Shown: positions 34,880 through 43,430, counted from the stretch's first letter. The stretch is 64,000 nt of DNA from Peristeroidobacter agariperforans (GCF_004138335.1 NZ_RYFW01000001.1:620001-684000), one strand, 5' to 3'. Notes: generated by a model not told the origin, from the letters alone. Made by a program: numbers and translations.

Positions 34880-35556
34880 ATGGCCGATCGACGCACACTA
34901 GTCTGACGCTGTGGTTGGGGTTTCCAAGCGCGCGCGAGCATTTCGATTCATCGACGCTGTCCGCGGCTGACCAAGCGCGCCTTGCTGGCCGTCGAAACTC
35001 GCGTCGTCGCGCGGATTTCGAAGTCAGTCGAGCATTGCTCGCAGCGGTCGACCTCGAAGCGACGGCACACAGCATGAGCCACAGCGCTGAACACGCGGCA
35101 TTGCTGGTGGCTCCCGGTGGGTGGCAAATCGGCGTGGATCTGGAGATCAATCGACCGCGCGATGTGCTCAAGGTCGCGCGGTTTGCCTTCCATCAAGACG
35201 AGGTACACGCGCTCGAGTCCGCGGCTCGTGAATCTCGGCAAACCTTGTTCTACACGCTCTGGACGTTGAAGGAATCGTTCGCGAAGGCTTTGCAGCTGGA
35301 GCTGGTCGACGCGCTTCGTCAATGCGTGTTCTGGAACGAGGGTGGCAAATGGCAGGGGCGCGTGCCTGTCGGTTCGGCTTGGAGAGCAACGGTTTTTCAG
35401 CCGCGGCCTGAGATCTTCGTCGCCGCGTCGTGGATAGGCAGTAGCGAGGCCGTGTCACTGCAACTATGGGAGTGGCCACCGAAGCGCCGCGCCGAGTGGC
35501 CGGTCATTGCTGCTTGCGCAGGCGCTCCCTCAGACGTTGACGCTGCTCGGGCGTGA
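34834..35556 (+). CDS. 4'-phosphopantetheinyl transferase (Sfp type)
   Basis: 240 residues from ATG 34834; an in-frame ATG at 34807 overlapping the divergent gene's start codon is also possible. The Mg-binding GVDLE (100-104) and WTLKESFAKAL (143-153) are the two defining motifs, and SMSHSAEHAALL the conserved Ser-His strand. It would convert both cluster ACPs to their holo forms using CoA. Its location at the cluster edge supports this dedicated role. The final 53 bases overlap the convergent DUF3106 gene. Confidence 0.92.
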   Translation: MHGNPHALSTPRFSLNGRSTHTSLTLWLGFPSAREHFDSSTLSAADQARLAGRRNSRRRADFEVSRALLAAVDLEATAHSMSHSAEHAALLVAPGGWQIGVDLEINRPRDVLKVARFAFHQDEVHALESAARESRQTLFYTLWTLKESFAKALQLELVDALRQCVFWNEGGKWQGRVPVGSAWRATVFQPRPEIFVAASWIGSSEAVSLQLWEWPPKRRAEWPVIAACAGAPSDVDAARA

Positions 35557-35986
35557 GCTGCTGAAACTGCTTGCGCAGCTGCTGGCGTTGTTCAGGCGGC
35601 AGATCCTTGAAGCGCCGAAAGTTGTTGCGGATCTTGGCTTGCTGCTCCGGCGGCAGCTTCTTGAACTGGTTGAACATACGCCGGATTTCGCGCCGCTGCT
35701 CCACGTCTAGCGACTGCCAGCGCTGAAACCTCTGCTTGGCCTGCTCCCGCTGTTCCGGCGGCATGTTCAGCCAGCGCTGCGATCCCTTTGCCAGCGACTG
35801 CTGCCGGGCCAACGGCAGGTCGGCCCAGCGCGACTCGAACTTCGCCAACAGCTTCTGTTGCTCAGGAGACAATTCCTGCCAGCTCACGCTCGCCCCGTCC
35901 GCCTGACCCGCGCGCGCGGTCGGTGCGGCCGCCAGCAGCAGCGCACTGAGCATCAGGGACAGGACACACATCAGCCGAGTGGTCAT
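35504..35986 (-). CDS. DUF3106 secreted protein
   Basis: 160 residues. A signal peptide (LMCVLSLMLSALLLAAAPTARA) is followed by a highly charged helical region in which PPEQR/TPEQR-type units recur about every 14-20 residues (SPEQQKLL, PPEQREQA, PPEQQAKI, PPEQRQQL, TPEQRQRL). That repeat and the Arg/Gln richness define DUF3106. Role unknown; probably periplasmic. Last gene of a four-gene operon with a sigma factor; ATGA overlap with the upstream small gene. Its 3' end overlaps the phosphopantetheinyl transferase gene by 53 bases tail to tail. Confidence 0.9.
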   Translation of the reverse strand: MTTRLMCVLSLMLSALLLAAAPTARAGQADGASVSWQELSPEQQKLLAKFESRWADLPLARQQSLAKGSQRWLNMPPEQREQAKQRFQRWQSLDVEQRREIRRMFNQFKKLPPEQQAKIRNNFRRFKDLPPEQRQQLRKQFQQLTPEQRQRLRERLRKQQ

Positions 35987-36234
35987 CGCTCTTCCACGGC
36001 AGGCTTGGCTGCCTCTTTGTTGGCTTTGCGGGCAGCGGGCTTCGCCGGCTCCTTCTCTGAATCCTGGCTGGCCGGCTCGCGATCAGGGTCGTCAAGCAAC
36101 GTCCAATTGTCGTCATCTGCCTCTAGATTGGCGAGATAATCCAGAAAATCCGCGTCCAATGGCTCGATCTCGTCGGCAGCGTGCGTGAGCATGCCGGTCA
36201 GCATCGAGACGGCCAGTAGGAGCGCTGTTCTCAT
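35983..36234 (-). CDS. Small secreted protein of the sigma/DUF3619 operon
   Basis: 83 residues. A signal peptide (LLLAVSMLTGMLTHA) ends near residue 19, then a strongly acidic segment (DEIEPLDADFLDYLANLEADDD) gives way to a Lys/Ala/Glu-rich tail. The tail composition suggests a disordered, periplasmic or peptidoglycan-contacting protein. I do not recognise a family. It sits between DUF3619 (3-bp gap) and DUF3106 (4-base overlap), so it belongs to the same transcript, and the motif EPLDADFLDYL may mark similar small proteins in such operons. Confidence 0.75.
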   Translation of the reverse strand: MRTALLLAVSMLTGMLTHAADEIEPLDADFLDYLANLEADDDNWTLLDDPDREPASQDSEKEPAKPAARKANKEAAKPAVEER

Positions 36235-36237
36235 GCG

Positions 36238-36588
36238 TCAGCCCGCGCCATCTTCTCGATCCGCCAGCCAGGAGTAGAACTCGACGTCCTGAATGAGCTC
36301 GAAGTTGTCAGCATCGGCAACGATATCGACATCATCTAGCAGCACTCCGCCAGTTTCGGCACTGGGCGGGCCAGCGCCGGTGCGGATCAGGATCAAGGCG
36401 ACAAGCGCGGCGGCGGCCAAGCCACCCGGCGCAGCGAGCCAATAGCGTCGGGTCGAGCCCTTGTTGATTTCAGCCAGAGCGCGCTGCCGGGCTTGGTTCA
36501 GCCGCGAGCGGGTTTGCGCGTCGAGGCGCTCGACGCTGTTGTCGAACAGCCCGCGGCTGCGCTCTTCCAAGGGGTCGGGGGTATTCAC
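36238..36588 (-). CDS. DUF3619 membrane protein, likely anti-sigma-like
   Basis: 116 residues with a cytosolic N-terminal helix (VERLDAQTRSRLNQARQRALAEI), a single TM helix (LAAPGGLAAAALVALILI) and an acidic periplasmic tail. The RLNQARQRAL pattern and size match DUF3619 proteins, which are encoded immediately after ECF-like sigma factors and are thought to be their membrane-bound antagonists. The ATG overlaps the sigma-factor stop (ATGA). Function as an anti-sigma factor is inference from context. Confidence 0.82.
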   Translation of the reverse strand: MNTPDPLEERSRGLFDNSVERLDAQTRSRLNQARQRALAEINKGSTRRYWLAAPGGLAAAALVALILIRTGAGPPSAETGGVLLDDVDIVADADNFELIQDVEFYSWLADREDGAG

Positions 36589-37256
36589 CAGGCAGCTCCC
36601 AACTGCTCGCGGAGAGTGTGAACCGCGCGAGAGTAGTGTGTCTTCACGCTGCCCTCGCTGCAGCCCATGGCCGCGGCGGTCTGCGCGACATCCATGCCTT
36701 CAAAATTACGCAACATGAACGCTTCTTGCTGTCGTCCGGGCAGCTCACCGAGCGCCCGCTCCAGCCTGGCCATAGCCTGGTCGGTGGCGAGCAGATCCTG
36801 CGGCTGAGGACGCGCGTCCGCCACACCCGCGTACGGATCGGCGCCTTCGTCCTCCTCCTCGACCTTCCAAGCGGGCAACCAGCTCATCAGCTTGGCGCGC
36901 ACCTTGCGCCGACGCTGGGAGTCGCGGATCCGGTTCTGCAGAATTCGGTAGAACAATGGCCGCCACTCTTCGGTGGGACGCTGGGCGTAGCGGCGCGCCA
37001 GCTGCAGCATCGCGTCCTGTACGATATCCAACGCATCGTCGTCGTCACGCACGGCAATCCTGGCGATGCGGAACGCACGCTTCTCGACGCTGACCAGAAA
37101 GCGATCCAGCGCGCGCACCTGATCCAGAGACTGTTCCTCCACGACGGCCGGGGCATCGCCCTGCCCGAGGTTGAGCAACGCCCAGGCCGGGGAAGAGGCT
37201 GCGCGGAGAGTAGCAGAGGGCCGCATGCGTATTACCAGACCTTCAATGATGGCCAT
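36585..37256 (-). CDS. ECF-type RNA polymerase sigma factor
   Basis: 223 residues from ATG 37256; ATG 37226 gives 213 and may be the true start as the first residues are not conserved. Region 2 is visible as FLVSVEKRAFRIARIAVRDDDDALDIVQDAMLQLAR and region 4 as LPGRQQEAFMLRNFEGMDVAQTAAAMGCSEGSVKTH with the SRAVHTLREQL recognition end. A linker of acidic residues (VEEEDEGADPY) lies between them. It would direct RNA polymerase to its own operon and others. Encoded with DUF3619, a small secreted protein and DUF3106, a combination known from beta- and gammaproteobacteria. Confidence 0.88.
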   Translation of the reverse strand: MAIIEGLVIRMRPSATLRAASSPAWALLNLGQGDAPAVVEEQSLDQVRALDRFLVSVEKRAFRIARIAVRDDDDALDIVQDAMLQLARRYAQRPTEEWRPLFYRILQNRIRDSQRRRKVRAKLMSWLPAWKVEEEDEGADPYAGVADARPQPQDLLATDQAMARLERALGELPGRQQEAFMLRNFEGMDVAQTAAAMGCSEGSVKTHYSRAVHTLREQLGAAW

Positions 37257-37286
37257 TCTTCGAGCAACGCGGCCGACGGCGCGCGG

Positions 37287-37316
37287 TTGACCGCCACGCT
37301 GTGAAGTACGTCTAAA
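37287..37316 (+). promoter_or_regulatory. Candidate sigma-70 promoter for priA
   Basis: TTGACC (37287-37292), 18 bp, TCTAAA (37311-37316) on the plus strand in the short gap between the divergent sigma factor and priA. Transcription from here would start near 37323, which would exclude the earliest TTG (37319) as priA start. Confidence 0.35.
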
Positions 37317-37399
37317 AATTGACCACTGACGAAACTGGTCCGCGGATTGAGCACTTGAGTCGCTTCACCCCAAACAATGCACAGAGTTGTCCACAGGTT

Positions 37400-39604
37400 T
37401 TGTGCATAGACCGGACACCGTACCTCGCGGTCGCGATCGACACACCGCTACGGCAAGTGTTCGACTATCGCGCGCCGGAAAGCGCAGCAGTGGGCGCGGG
37501 ATTTCGCGTGTGGGTGCCGTTCGGTCGACGTCGTGTGGTCGGCGTGGTTGTCGAAGGCATCGATCAAACCGAAGTCCCCGCGAATAAACTGCGCGCGGCG
37601 TTCGAAGCCATCGACACCGAACCGACGTTCGATGCCGGCCTGTTGTCGCTGCTGACTTGGGCCGCGGAGTACTACCGCCATCCGGTTGGTGAGGTGCTCA
37701 CCTCGGCATTGCCCGTGCACTTGAGGAACGGCGCGCCGCTGCGCGAAGAGAAGTTCCTGTGGCGGCTCACCGAACTGGGCCGCGAGAAGGCGATCGCGAC
37801 GTTGCCGGCGCGGTCGGTCCGTCTGCGCGCCATCGCCGAGTACCTCACAAAGCATGAGCAAGCGCCTGCTTCCGAGATTTTGAGCGCGACCGAAAGCCCG
37901 TCATCAGCGCTCCGCAATCTCGAAGCGCGCGGCTTCGTCGAGGAATTCGCGCGAGAGAAGACGGAAACAGTACCCCCCGTATCGATCGTGCGGGCCGGCC
38001 CCCCTCTTAACGAAGCGCAAACCGCTGCGGTCGAGCGAATTCGAAACACCCTCGGCACCTTCGCCTCGCACTTGCTGTACGGCGTGACCGGAAGCGGCAA
38101 AACAGAGGTTTATCTGCACGTGATCGAGGCTGTTCTCGCGCGAGGTCAGCAAGTGCTGGTGCTCGTGCCCGAGATCGCGCTCACTCCGCAGCTGATCTCA
38201 CGCTTCCGTGCACGCTTCGACGCGCGGCTCGCGGTTCTGCATTCCGGTTTGAACGACACGGAGCGCTTGAGCGCATGGCGAGACGCGCGCGAAGGCACGG
38301 CTCGCATCATTATTGGAACGCGCTCGGCCATCTTCACGCCGCTGCTGCATCCGGGCCTGATCATCATCGACGAGGAACACGACGCCTCGTTCAAACAGCA
38401 GGACGGCTTTCGCTACTCGGCGCGCGATCTCTCGCTGGTACGCGCACAGCGCTTGGGCATTCCAGTCGTACTCGGCTCGGCGACGCCCTCGCTGGAAACA
38501 TTGGCGCGCGCTCGGAAGCAACCGGAAGCGCTCTCGCATCTTCCTCAGCGCGCCGGCAGTGCGCGACCGCCGCAGCTCGCCCTGGTGGATCTGCGCAAAC
38601 ATGGCGCGACTCAGGGCATCGCCACACCAACGGTTATGACTATTCGGCGTCATCTCGACGCCGGCGGACAGGTCATGCTGTTCATCAACCGCCGCGGTTA
38701 CGCGCCCGTGCTGTTCTGCCCGAACTGCGGATGGTCGGCCCACTGCCCTCGCTGTGACGCTCATTTGACTGTGCACGCGCGCGGCCGCGATCTCATCTGC
38801 CATCACTGCGGCTCACAGGAACCCATGCCGCCCGGCTGCTCCAACTGTTTCGCCGACGTAAAGCCAGTCGGCCAGGGCACGGAACGGATCGAAGAAGCCC
38901 TTCAGCAATTGTTTCCGGGCGCGCCGATGGCGCGCATCGACCGCGACAGCATGCGACGCAAAGGCGAGCTGGAAGAAACACTGGCCCGAGTGAACCGCGG
39001 CGAAATCCGCATTCTGGTCGGCACGCAAATGCTGACCAAAGGCCACGATTTCCCGCAGGTCACGCTGGTGGTCGTGCTCAATGCCGATCAGGGCTTGTTC
39101 AGTACGGACTTTCGCGCATCGGAACGACTGGCCCAGACCATCGTGCAGGTCGCTGGCCGCGCCGGCCGCGCAGATCGTCCCGGTGAAGTCCTGATTCAGA
39201 CGGAATATCCCGAGCATCCGCTGCTTACATTGCTGTTGACGGGCGGCTACGCGGCTTTTGCCGATGGCGCGTTGACAGAACGTGAACAAAGCGGCTGGCC
39301 GCCGTTCGCCCGCATCGCGTTGTTGCGCGCTGAAGCCACGGATCAAGACGCACCGCTGAAATTCCTGCAAGACGCACACGATCTCGCCGTGGATTTCCCG
39401 GTTCGCGGCGTGCAACTGCTCGGCCCCGCGCCCGCCCCGATGGAGCGCCGCGCCGGCCGTTTCCGCGCTCAGCTGATGATTCGCGCCCCTAGCCACTCGC
39501 CCTTGCAGAAGTTTCTAAGCGGCTGGCTGCCCATTCTCGCCATGCTGCCGGAGGCCCGGCGGGTGCGGTGGTCGATCGATGTGGATGCGGCCGAGTTGAG
39601 TTGA
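37400..39604 (+). CDS. priA: Primosomal replication protein N' (PriA helicase)
   Basis: About 734 residues if the TTG at 37400 is used; TTG 37319 and 37355 in the same frame are alternatives, and no ATG/GTG start fits. The N-terminal 3'-DNA-binding domain starts VAIDTPLRQVFDYRAP. Walker A is GVTGSGKTEVYL, the DEAH-like box IIDEEHDASFKQQDGFRYSARD, and helicase motif VI follows in QVAGRAGRADRPGEV. The zinc-binding insertion has CPNCGWSAHCPRCD and CHHCG...CSNC. It reloads replisomes at stalled forks by recognising D-loops. Upstream sequence between 37319 and 37400 has no family similarity. Confidence 0.93.
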   Translation: MCIDRTPYLAVAIDTPLRQVFDYRAPESAAVGAGFRVWVPFGRRRVVGVVVEGIDQTEVPANKLRAAFEAIDTEPTFDAGLLSLLTWAAEYYRHPVGEVLTSALPVHLRNGAPLREEKFLWRLTELGREKAIATLPARSVRLRAIAEYLTKHEQAPASEILSATESPSSALRNLEARGFVEEFAREKTETVPPVSIVRAGPPLNEAQTAAVERIRNTLGTFASHLLYGVTGSGKTEVYLHVIEAVLARGQQVLVLVPEIALTPQLISRFRARFDARLAVLHSGLNDTERLSAWRDAREGTARIIIGTRSAIFTPLLHPGLIIIDEEHDASFKQQDGFRYSARDLSLVRAQRLGIPVVLGSATPSLETLARARKQPEALSHLPQRAGSARPPQLALVDLRKHGATQGIATPTVMTIRRHLDAGGQVMLFINRRGYAPVLFCPNCGWSAHCPRCDAHLTVHARGRDLICHHCGSQEPMPPGCSNCFADVKPVGQGTERIEEALQQLFPGAPMARIDRDSMRRKGELEETLARVNRGEIRILVGTQMLTKGHDFPQVTLVVVLNADQGLFSTDFRASERLAQTIVQVAGRAGRADRPGEVLIQTEYPEHPLLTLLLTGGYAAFADGALTEREQSGWPPFARIALLRAEATDQDAPLKFLQDAHDLAVDFPVRGVQLLGPAPAPMERRAGRFRAQLMIRAPSHSPLQKFLSGWLPILAMLPEARRVRWSIDVDAAELS

Positions 39605-39640
39605 GTACACTGTCACGAACATCACTCTCCCCTGCCTGTT

Positions 39641-41359
39641 GTGAAGTACCAGATCGAACGCCTCGTGCAGGCCGCGTTGGCCTGTTTGCCGCCCGACATT
39701 CTCCCCGCGGATGTGCATCCCACCGTGGACGTCGAGCGCACACGCGATGCCGCGCACGGCGATTTCGCGACAAACATTGCGTTGCAGCTGGCCAAGCCCG
39801 CGCGCAAGAACCCGCGCCAGCTGGCGCAGGCCATCGTCGATTGCATTCCCACGGGCGACCTGGTCAGCAAGATCGAGATCGCCGGCCCCGGCTTCATCAA
39901 TTTCCATCTGTCGCCGCAGGCCTATCAGCAGGAGCTGTCGCGCATTTTCGATCTTGGCGTGGCTTACGGTTACAACAAGCGCGGCGCCGGCCAGAGCGTC
40001 GTCGTCGAATTCGTTTCCGCAAACCCCACGGGGCCGCTGCACGTCGGACACGGGCGGCAAGCCGCGCTCGGCGATGCGCTCGCAGCGCTGCTGCAGTCAC
40101 AGGGCCATCCGGTCAGCCGTGAGTTCTACTACAACGACGCCGGCGTGCAGATTCAAAACCTGGCGCTGTCCGTCCAGGCTCGCGCACGTGGCCTGAAGCC
40201 CGGCGATCCGGAGTGGCAGGAAGGGTGGTACGCGGGCGAGTACATCCAGGACATCGCCAACGACTTCCTCGCGCGCAAGACCGTGCACGCCTTCGACGGC
40301 GAGCCGATCCGCGCCAGCGGCAAGATCGACGATCTGGATGCGATCCGCCGGTTCGCGGTCACCTGTCTGCGGCACGAGCAGGATATGGACCTGCAGAAGT
40401 TCAGCGTGCGCTTCGACACCTATTACCTGGAGTCGAGCCTGTACAGCGACGGTAAAGTCGAGGCGACGGTGCAAGGCCTGGTCGCGAGCGGCCACACCTA
40501 CGAGAAAGACAGCGCGCTGTGGCTGAAGACCACGGATTTCGGCGACGACAAAGACCGTGTGATGCGCAAGTCGGACGGCACATACACGTACTTCCTGCCC
40601 GACGTCGCGTATCACGTCACCAAGTGGCAGCGCGGTTTCTGCCGCGCCATCAACGTGCAAGGCTCCGACCATCACGGCACCACCGCACGTGTGCGCGCGG
40701 GCCTGCAAGCACTGAACATGGGGATTCCCAAGGGGTATCCCGATTACGTGCTTCACAAGATGGTGAAGGTCATGCGCGGCGGCGAGGAAGTAAAGATTTC
40801 CAAGCGCGCCGGCTCCTATGTGACGGTGCGCGATCTGATCGAGTGGGTGGGCCGCGATGCCGTGCGCTTCTTCCTCGTCTCACGCAAAGCCGACTCGGAG
40901 TTTGTCTTCGATATCGATCTGGCGCTGGCCGAGGGGGAGGAAAATCCTGTCTATTACGTGCAGTACGCGCACGCTCGAGTGTGCAGCGTGTTCCGTCAGC
41001 TCCAGGAAAAGGGGCTAACTCACGACCGTGAGATTGGCGAGGCCAATGTGGAGCTGCTGACCGAGTCGCACGAGAAGGCGCTGATCCGCCGGCTCACCTA
41101 CTATCCTGAGCTGCTGGAGAACGCCACGCACGAGCTCGAACCGCATCAGCTCGCGCACTATCTGCGCGACCTGGCGGGCGACTTCCACACCTACTACAAC
41201 GCGCACAAGTTCATCATCGATGACGTGAAGCTGCGCAACGCGCGCCTGAACCTGGTCGCGGCCACCCGCCAGGTGCTGGAGAACGGCCTGAAGCTGCTGG
41301 GTGTTTCCGCACCGGAGAAGATGGAATCGAAGAAGGCGGCGACATCTAGCGAGGAATGA
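39641..41359 (+). CDS. argS: Arginyl-tRNA synthetase
   Basis: 572 residues, normal for ArgRS. It starts at GTG 39641. The N-terminal Arg-tRNA domain is followed by the class I HIGH signature [17 protein letters not shown] (about 127-143) and the KMSKS-equivalent [16 protein letters not shown]. The C-terminal anticodon-binding region ([24 protein letters not shown]) completes it. It charges tRNA-Arg with arginine and ATP. 36 bp after priA; the SPOR-domain gene follows in the same direction 72 bp on, an arrangement common in Gammaproteobacteria. Confidence 0.96.
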   Translation: MKYQIERLVQAALACLPPDILPADVHPTVDVERTRDAAHGDFATNIALQLAKPARKNPRQLAQAIVDCIPTGDLVSKIEIAGPGFINFHLSPQAYQQELSRIFDLGVAYGYNKRGAGQSVVVEFVSANPTGPLHVGHGRQAALGDALAALLQSQGHPVSREFYYNDAGVQIQNLALSVQARARGLKPGDPEWQEGWYAGEYIQDIANDFLARKTVHAFDGEPIRASGKIDDLDAIRRFAVTCLRHEQDMDLQKFSVRFDTYYLESSLYSDGKVEATVQGLVASGHTYEKDSALWLKTTDFGDDKDRVMRKSDGTYTYFLPDVAYHVTKWQRGFCRAINVQGSDHHGTTARVRAGLQALNMGIPKGYPDYVLHKMVKVMRGGEEVKISKRAGSYVTVRDLIEWVGRDAVRFFLVSRKADSEFVFDIDLALAEGEENPVYYVQYAHARVCSVFRQLQEKGLTHDREIGEANVELLTESHEKALIRRLTYYPELLENATHELEPHQLAHYLRDLAGDFHTYYNAHKFIIDDVKLRNARLNLVAATRQVLENGLKLLGVSAPEKMESKKAATSSEE

Positions 41360-41431
41360 CGCACCAGCGCAAACTTACGCGGGTGACCCTTCTTTCCTTC
41401 TCTCGTCGCTGCTGATTCCACCGTCTGCTTC

Positions 41432-42010
41432 ATGGCAAAGGACTACAAACATTCCAAGCGCCGCGCCGGCTCGTCGGGGCTGTCCGGCATGGCGGGCTTC
41501 GTCTGCGGCCTGGCACTCGGCCTCGCCGTCGCGCTCGGCGTCTATCTGTTCGATCGCCGCACCGAAGCACGGCTCACCGCCCAGCAGACTGCCGCGCCGA
41601 TGATTCGCGACGAAGCTCAGGCGGAGAACAAGCCCGCGCCAGCGTCGCAGGAACAGGCTCAGACGCAGGAATTCGACTTCTACGAAATGCTCCCCAAGTA
41701 CGAAGTCGTCATCCCCGAGCAGGACGCCCGCGGCGGCGCCGCGCCCGCCGTGGTCGCGGGACCGGTGGAGAAGCCGGGCGCTTATATCTTGCAGGCCGGC
41801 TCATTCCGCAACTTCAAAGACGCGGATCGGGTGAAGGCGATGATCGCCATGCAGGGCGTGGAGTCGAAGATCCAGAAAGTGACCATCGACAAAGATACGT
41901 GGCACCGCGTACGCGTCGGCCCGATCACGAACCTGCAGAAGCTCGAAGACACGCGCAGCAAGCTGCGCCAGGCGCAGATCGACGCGTTGGTTATTCGCGT
42001 CGGCGAGTAG
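41432..42010 (+). CDS. SPOR-domain cell-division-type protein (FtsN-like)
   Basis: 192 residues. A short basic cytosolic N-terminus (MAKDYKHSKRRAG) precedes a TM helix (GMAGFVCGLALGLAVALGVYLF). The periplasmic part has a linker rich in Ala/Gln and the C-terminal SPOR domain at about 112-190 (AYILQAGSFRNFKDADRVKAM, WHRVRVGPITNLQKLEDTRSKL). SPOR domains bind denuded glycan strands at the septum. Location after argS is typical for FtsN-like genes; whether it is the essential FtsN is not certain. No strong Shine-Dalgarno precedes the ATG. Confidence 0.92.
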   Translation: MAKDYKHSKRRAGSSGLSGMAGFVCGLALGLAVALGVYLFDRRTEARLTAQQTAAPMIRDEAQAENKPAPASQEQAQTQEFDFYEMLPKYEVVIPEQDARGGAAPAVVAGPVEKPGAYILQAGSFRNFKDADRVKAMIAMQGVESKIQKVTIDKDTWHRVRVGPITNLQKLEDTRSKLRQAQIDALVIRVGE

Positions 42011-42029
42011 AGGCACGCTATCGCATTTA

Positions 42030-42051
42030 GCGCAACGCGAAGCGTCTGCGC
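42030..42051. terminator. Bidirectional hairpin between convergent SPOR and ntrX genes
   Basis: GCGCA-ACGC / GCGT-C-TGCGC forms nine base pairs with one bulged C and a GAA loop, in the 58-bp gap where the SPOR gene (plus) and ntrX (minus) converge. There is no long U-tract on either side, so strength is uncertain, but the location suits a shared terminator. Confidence 0.5.
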
Positions 42052-42068
42052 GAAGCCCAAGCGTAACC

Positions 42069-43430
42069 TCAGTCTTCAGCCAGTTGGCGAAAGTCAACGC
42101 CGAGCGAGCGAAGCTTGCGATACAAGTGCGTGCGCTCCATACCGACGCGCTTGGCGAGCTGGCCAACCTTGCCATTGCACAAGATCAGTTGCTGCTGCAG
42201 ATACGCGCGCTCGAAATGCTCACGAGCTTCTCGCAGTGGAAGGGCCAGCAAGTCCTGTTTGACCAAAGGCTCGTTAGTCGGCGCATGCGCCGCCAGCTCA
42301 CGCTCGATCTCATCCAGGCGAATCTCTTCCTCGCCACCGAGGATCAACAACCGCTGCACGAGATTCCGCAGCTCGCGCACATTGCCCGGCCACGGGTAAT
42401 TCCGCAGGCGATTCTGCGCGGCGACGCCGAAGCGGCGGAAAGGAAGGTGCTGCTCGTCGACCAACCGATCGACGTAATGACGCAGCAGATCGGGCACATC
42501 CTGCGCGTAATCCCGCAGCGGCGGCACGTTCAGCGTGATCACATTCAATCGTGACAACAGCTCGAGCCGCACGCCCGTGCCCTCGGCATTGAGGAATCGC
42601 GACGTCGCGGACCCAATGATTCGAATGTTTGTACCAACCGGCGTCGCACCGCCGACACGCGTAAAGGTGCGCGTCTCGAGCGCCGCGACCAGCAAGCCTT
42701 GTGCTTTCGGCGGCAGATCTTCCACGCCATTGATGAACAGCACACCGCCCGCCGCCTGCTCGAACACACCGGCGTGATTGCCATTGACATCTTCAGTGCC
42801 GAACAGCGCCGCGGCGGCGCCTTCATCACTCACGCCCGTAGCGACGAGTTGCACAAACGGCCCTGACGCACGCGGGCTCAACGAATGTATGTAACGAGCG
42901 AATGCCTCGCGCCCGCTGCCCGGCTCGCCCACGATGAGCACCGGCGTTTCATGCGGAGAGACCTGCTGAACCTGCTCTCGAAGCGCGGTCATCGCGCGGC
43001 TCTTGCCGACGGGCGCCAGCAGCGGCGGCACCAGTGAACGACCCGTCAGACGTTTGTTACGCCCGGAATCCAGCGCGCGCTCGACTGTGCGCAACAGCTT
43101 GGCCAGCGACAACGGCTTCTCGACGAAATCGAAGGCGCCGAGACGCGTCGCTTCAACCGCGGTCTCCACGGTGCCGTGGCCCGACATCATCACGACCGGG
43201 CAAGAAGTACCATTCGGCTGCACCCATTCGCGCAGCAGGGTGATGCCATCGGTATCGGGCATCCAGATATCGAGCAGGACCAGATCGGGATCGTGTTGAG
43301 CACGCGCGGTACGTGCCTCGGCGGCGTCTGCGGCGACATCCACCTCGTAGCCTTCGTCCGCCAGGATCTCCTTGAGAAGCCCGCGGATCTCGCTTTCGTC
43401 ATCGACGACTAGTATGCGTGCAGCACTCAT
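42069..43430 (-). CDS. ntrX: NtrX-like response regulator with degenerate AAA+ domain
   Basis: 453 residues from ATG 43430, whose ATGA overlaps the ntrY stop. Receiver domain with Asp54 (LVLLDIWMPDTDG), then an AAA+ domain and a Fis-type HTH (LILCNGKVGQLAKRVGMERT). The AAA+ motifs are unusual: the Walker A reads GEPGSGREAF with Arg174 where the family has Lys; the GAFTGA sigma-54-contact loop is absent (LFGTEDVNGNHAGVFEQ); and the Walker B has FINGVED rather than FLDEIGD. It is therefore unlikely to hydrolyse ATP or activate sigma-54 RNA polymerase in the classic way. Partner of the NtrY-like kinase encoded upstream. Confidence 0.9.
   Translation of the reverse strand: MSAARILVVDDESEIRGLLKEILADEGYEVDVAADAAEARTARAQHDPDLVLLDIWMPDTDGITLLREWVQPNGTSCPVVMMSGHGTVETAVEATRLGAFDFVEKPLSLAKLLRTVERALDSGRNKRLTGRSLVPPLLAPVGKSRAMTALREQVQQVSPHETPVLIVGEPGSGREAFARYIHSLSPRASGPFVQLVATGVSDEGAAAALFGTEDVNGNHAGVFEQAAGGVLFINGVEDLPPKAQGLLVAALETRTFTRVGGATPVGTNIRIIGSATSRFLNAEGTGVRLELLSRLNVITLNVPPLRDYAQDVPDLLRHYVDRLVDEQHLPFRRFGVAAQNRLRNYPWPGNVRELRNLVQRLLILGGEEEIRLDEIERELAAHAPTNEPLVKQDLLALPLREAREHFERAYLQQQLILCNGKVGQLAKRVGMERTHLYRKLRSLGVDFRQLAED

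Noticed and set aside
37387-37395. DnaA-box-like TTGTCCACA upstream of priA
   Set aside because: A single relaxed match without clustered boxes, dnaA/dnaN genes or an AT-rich unwinding region; not an origin.
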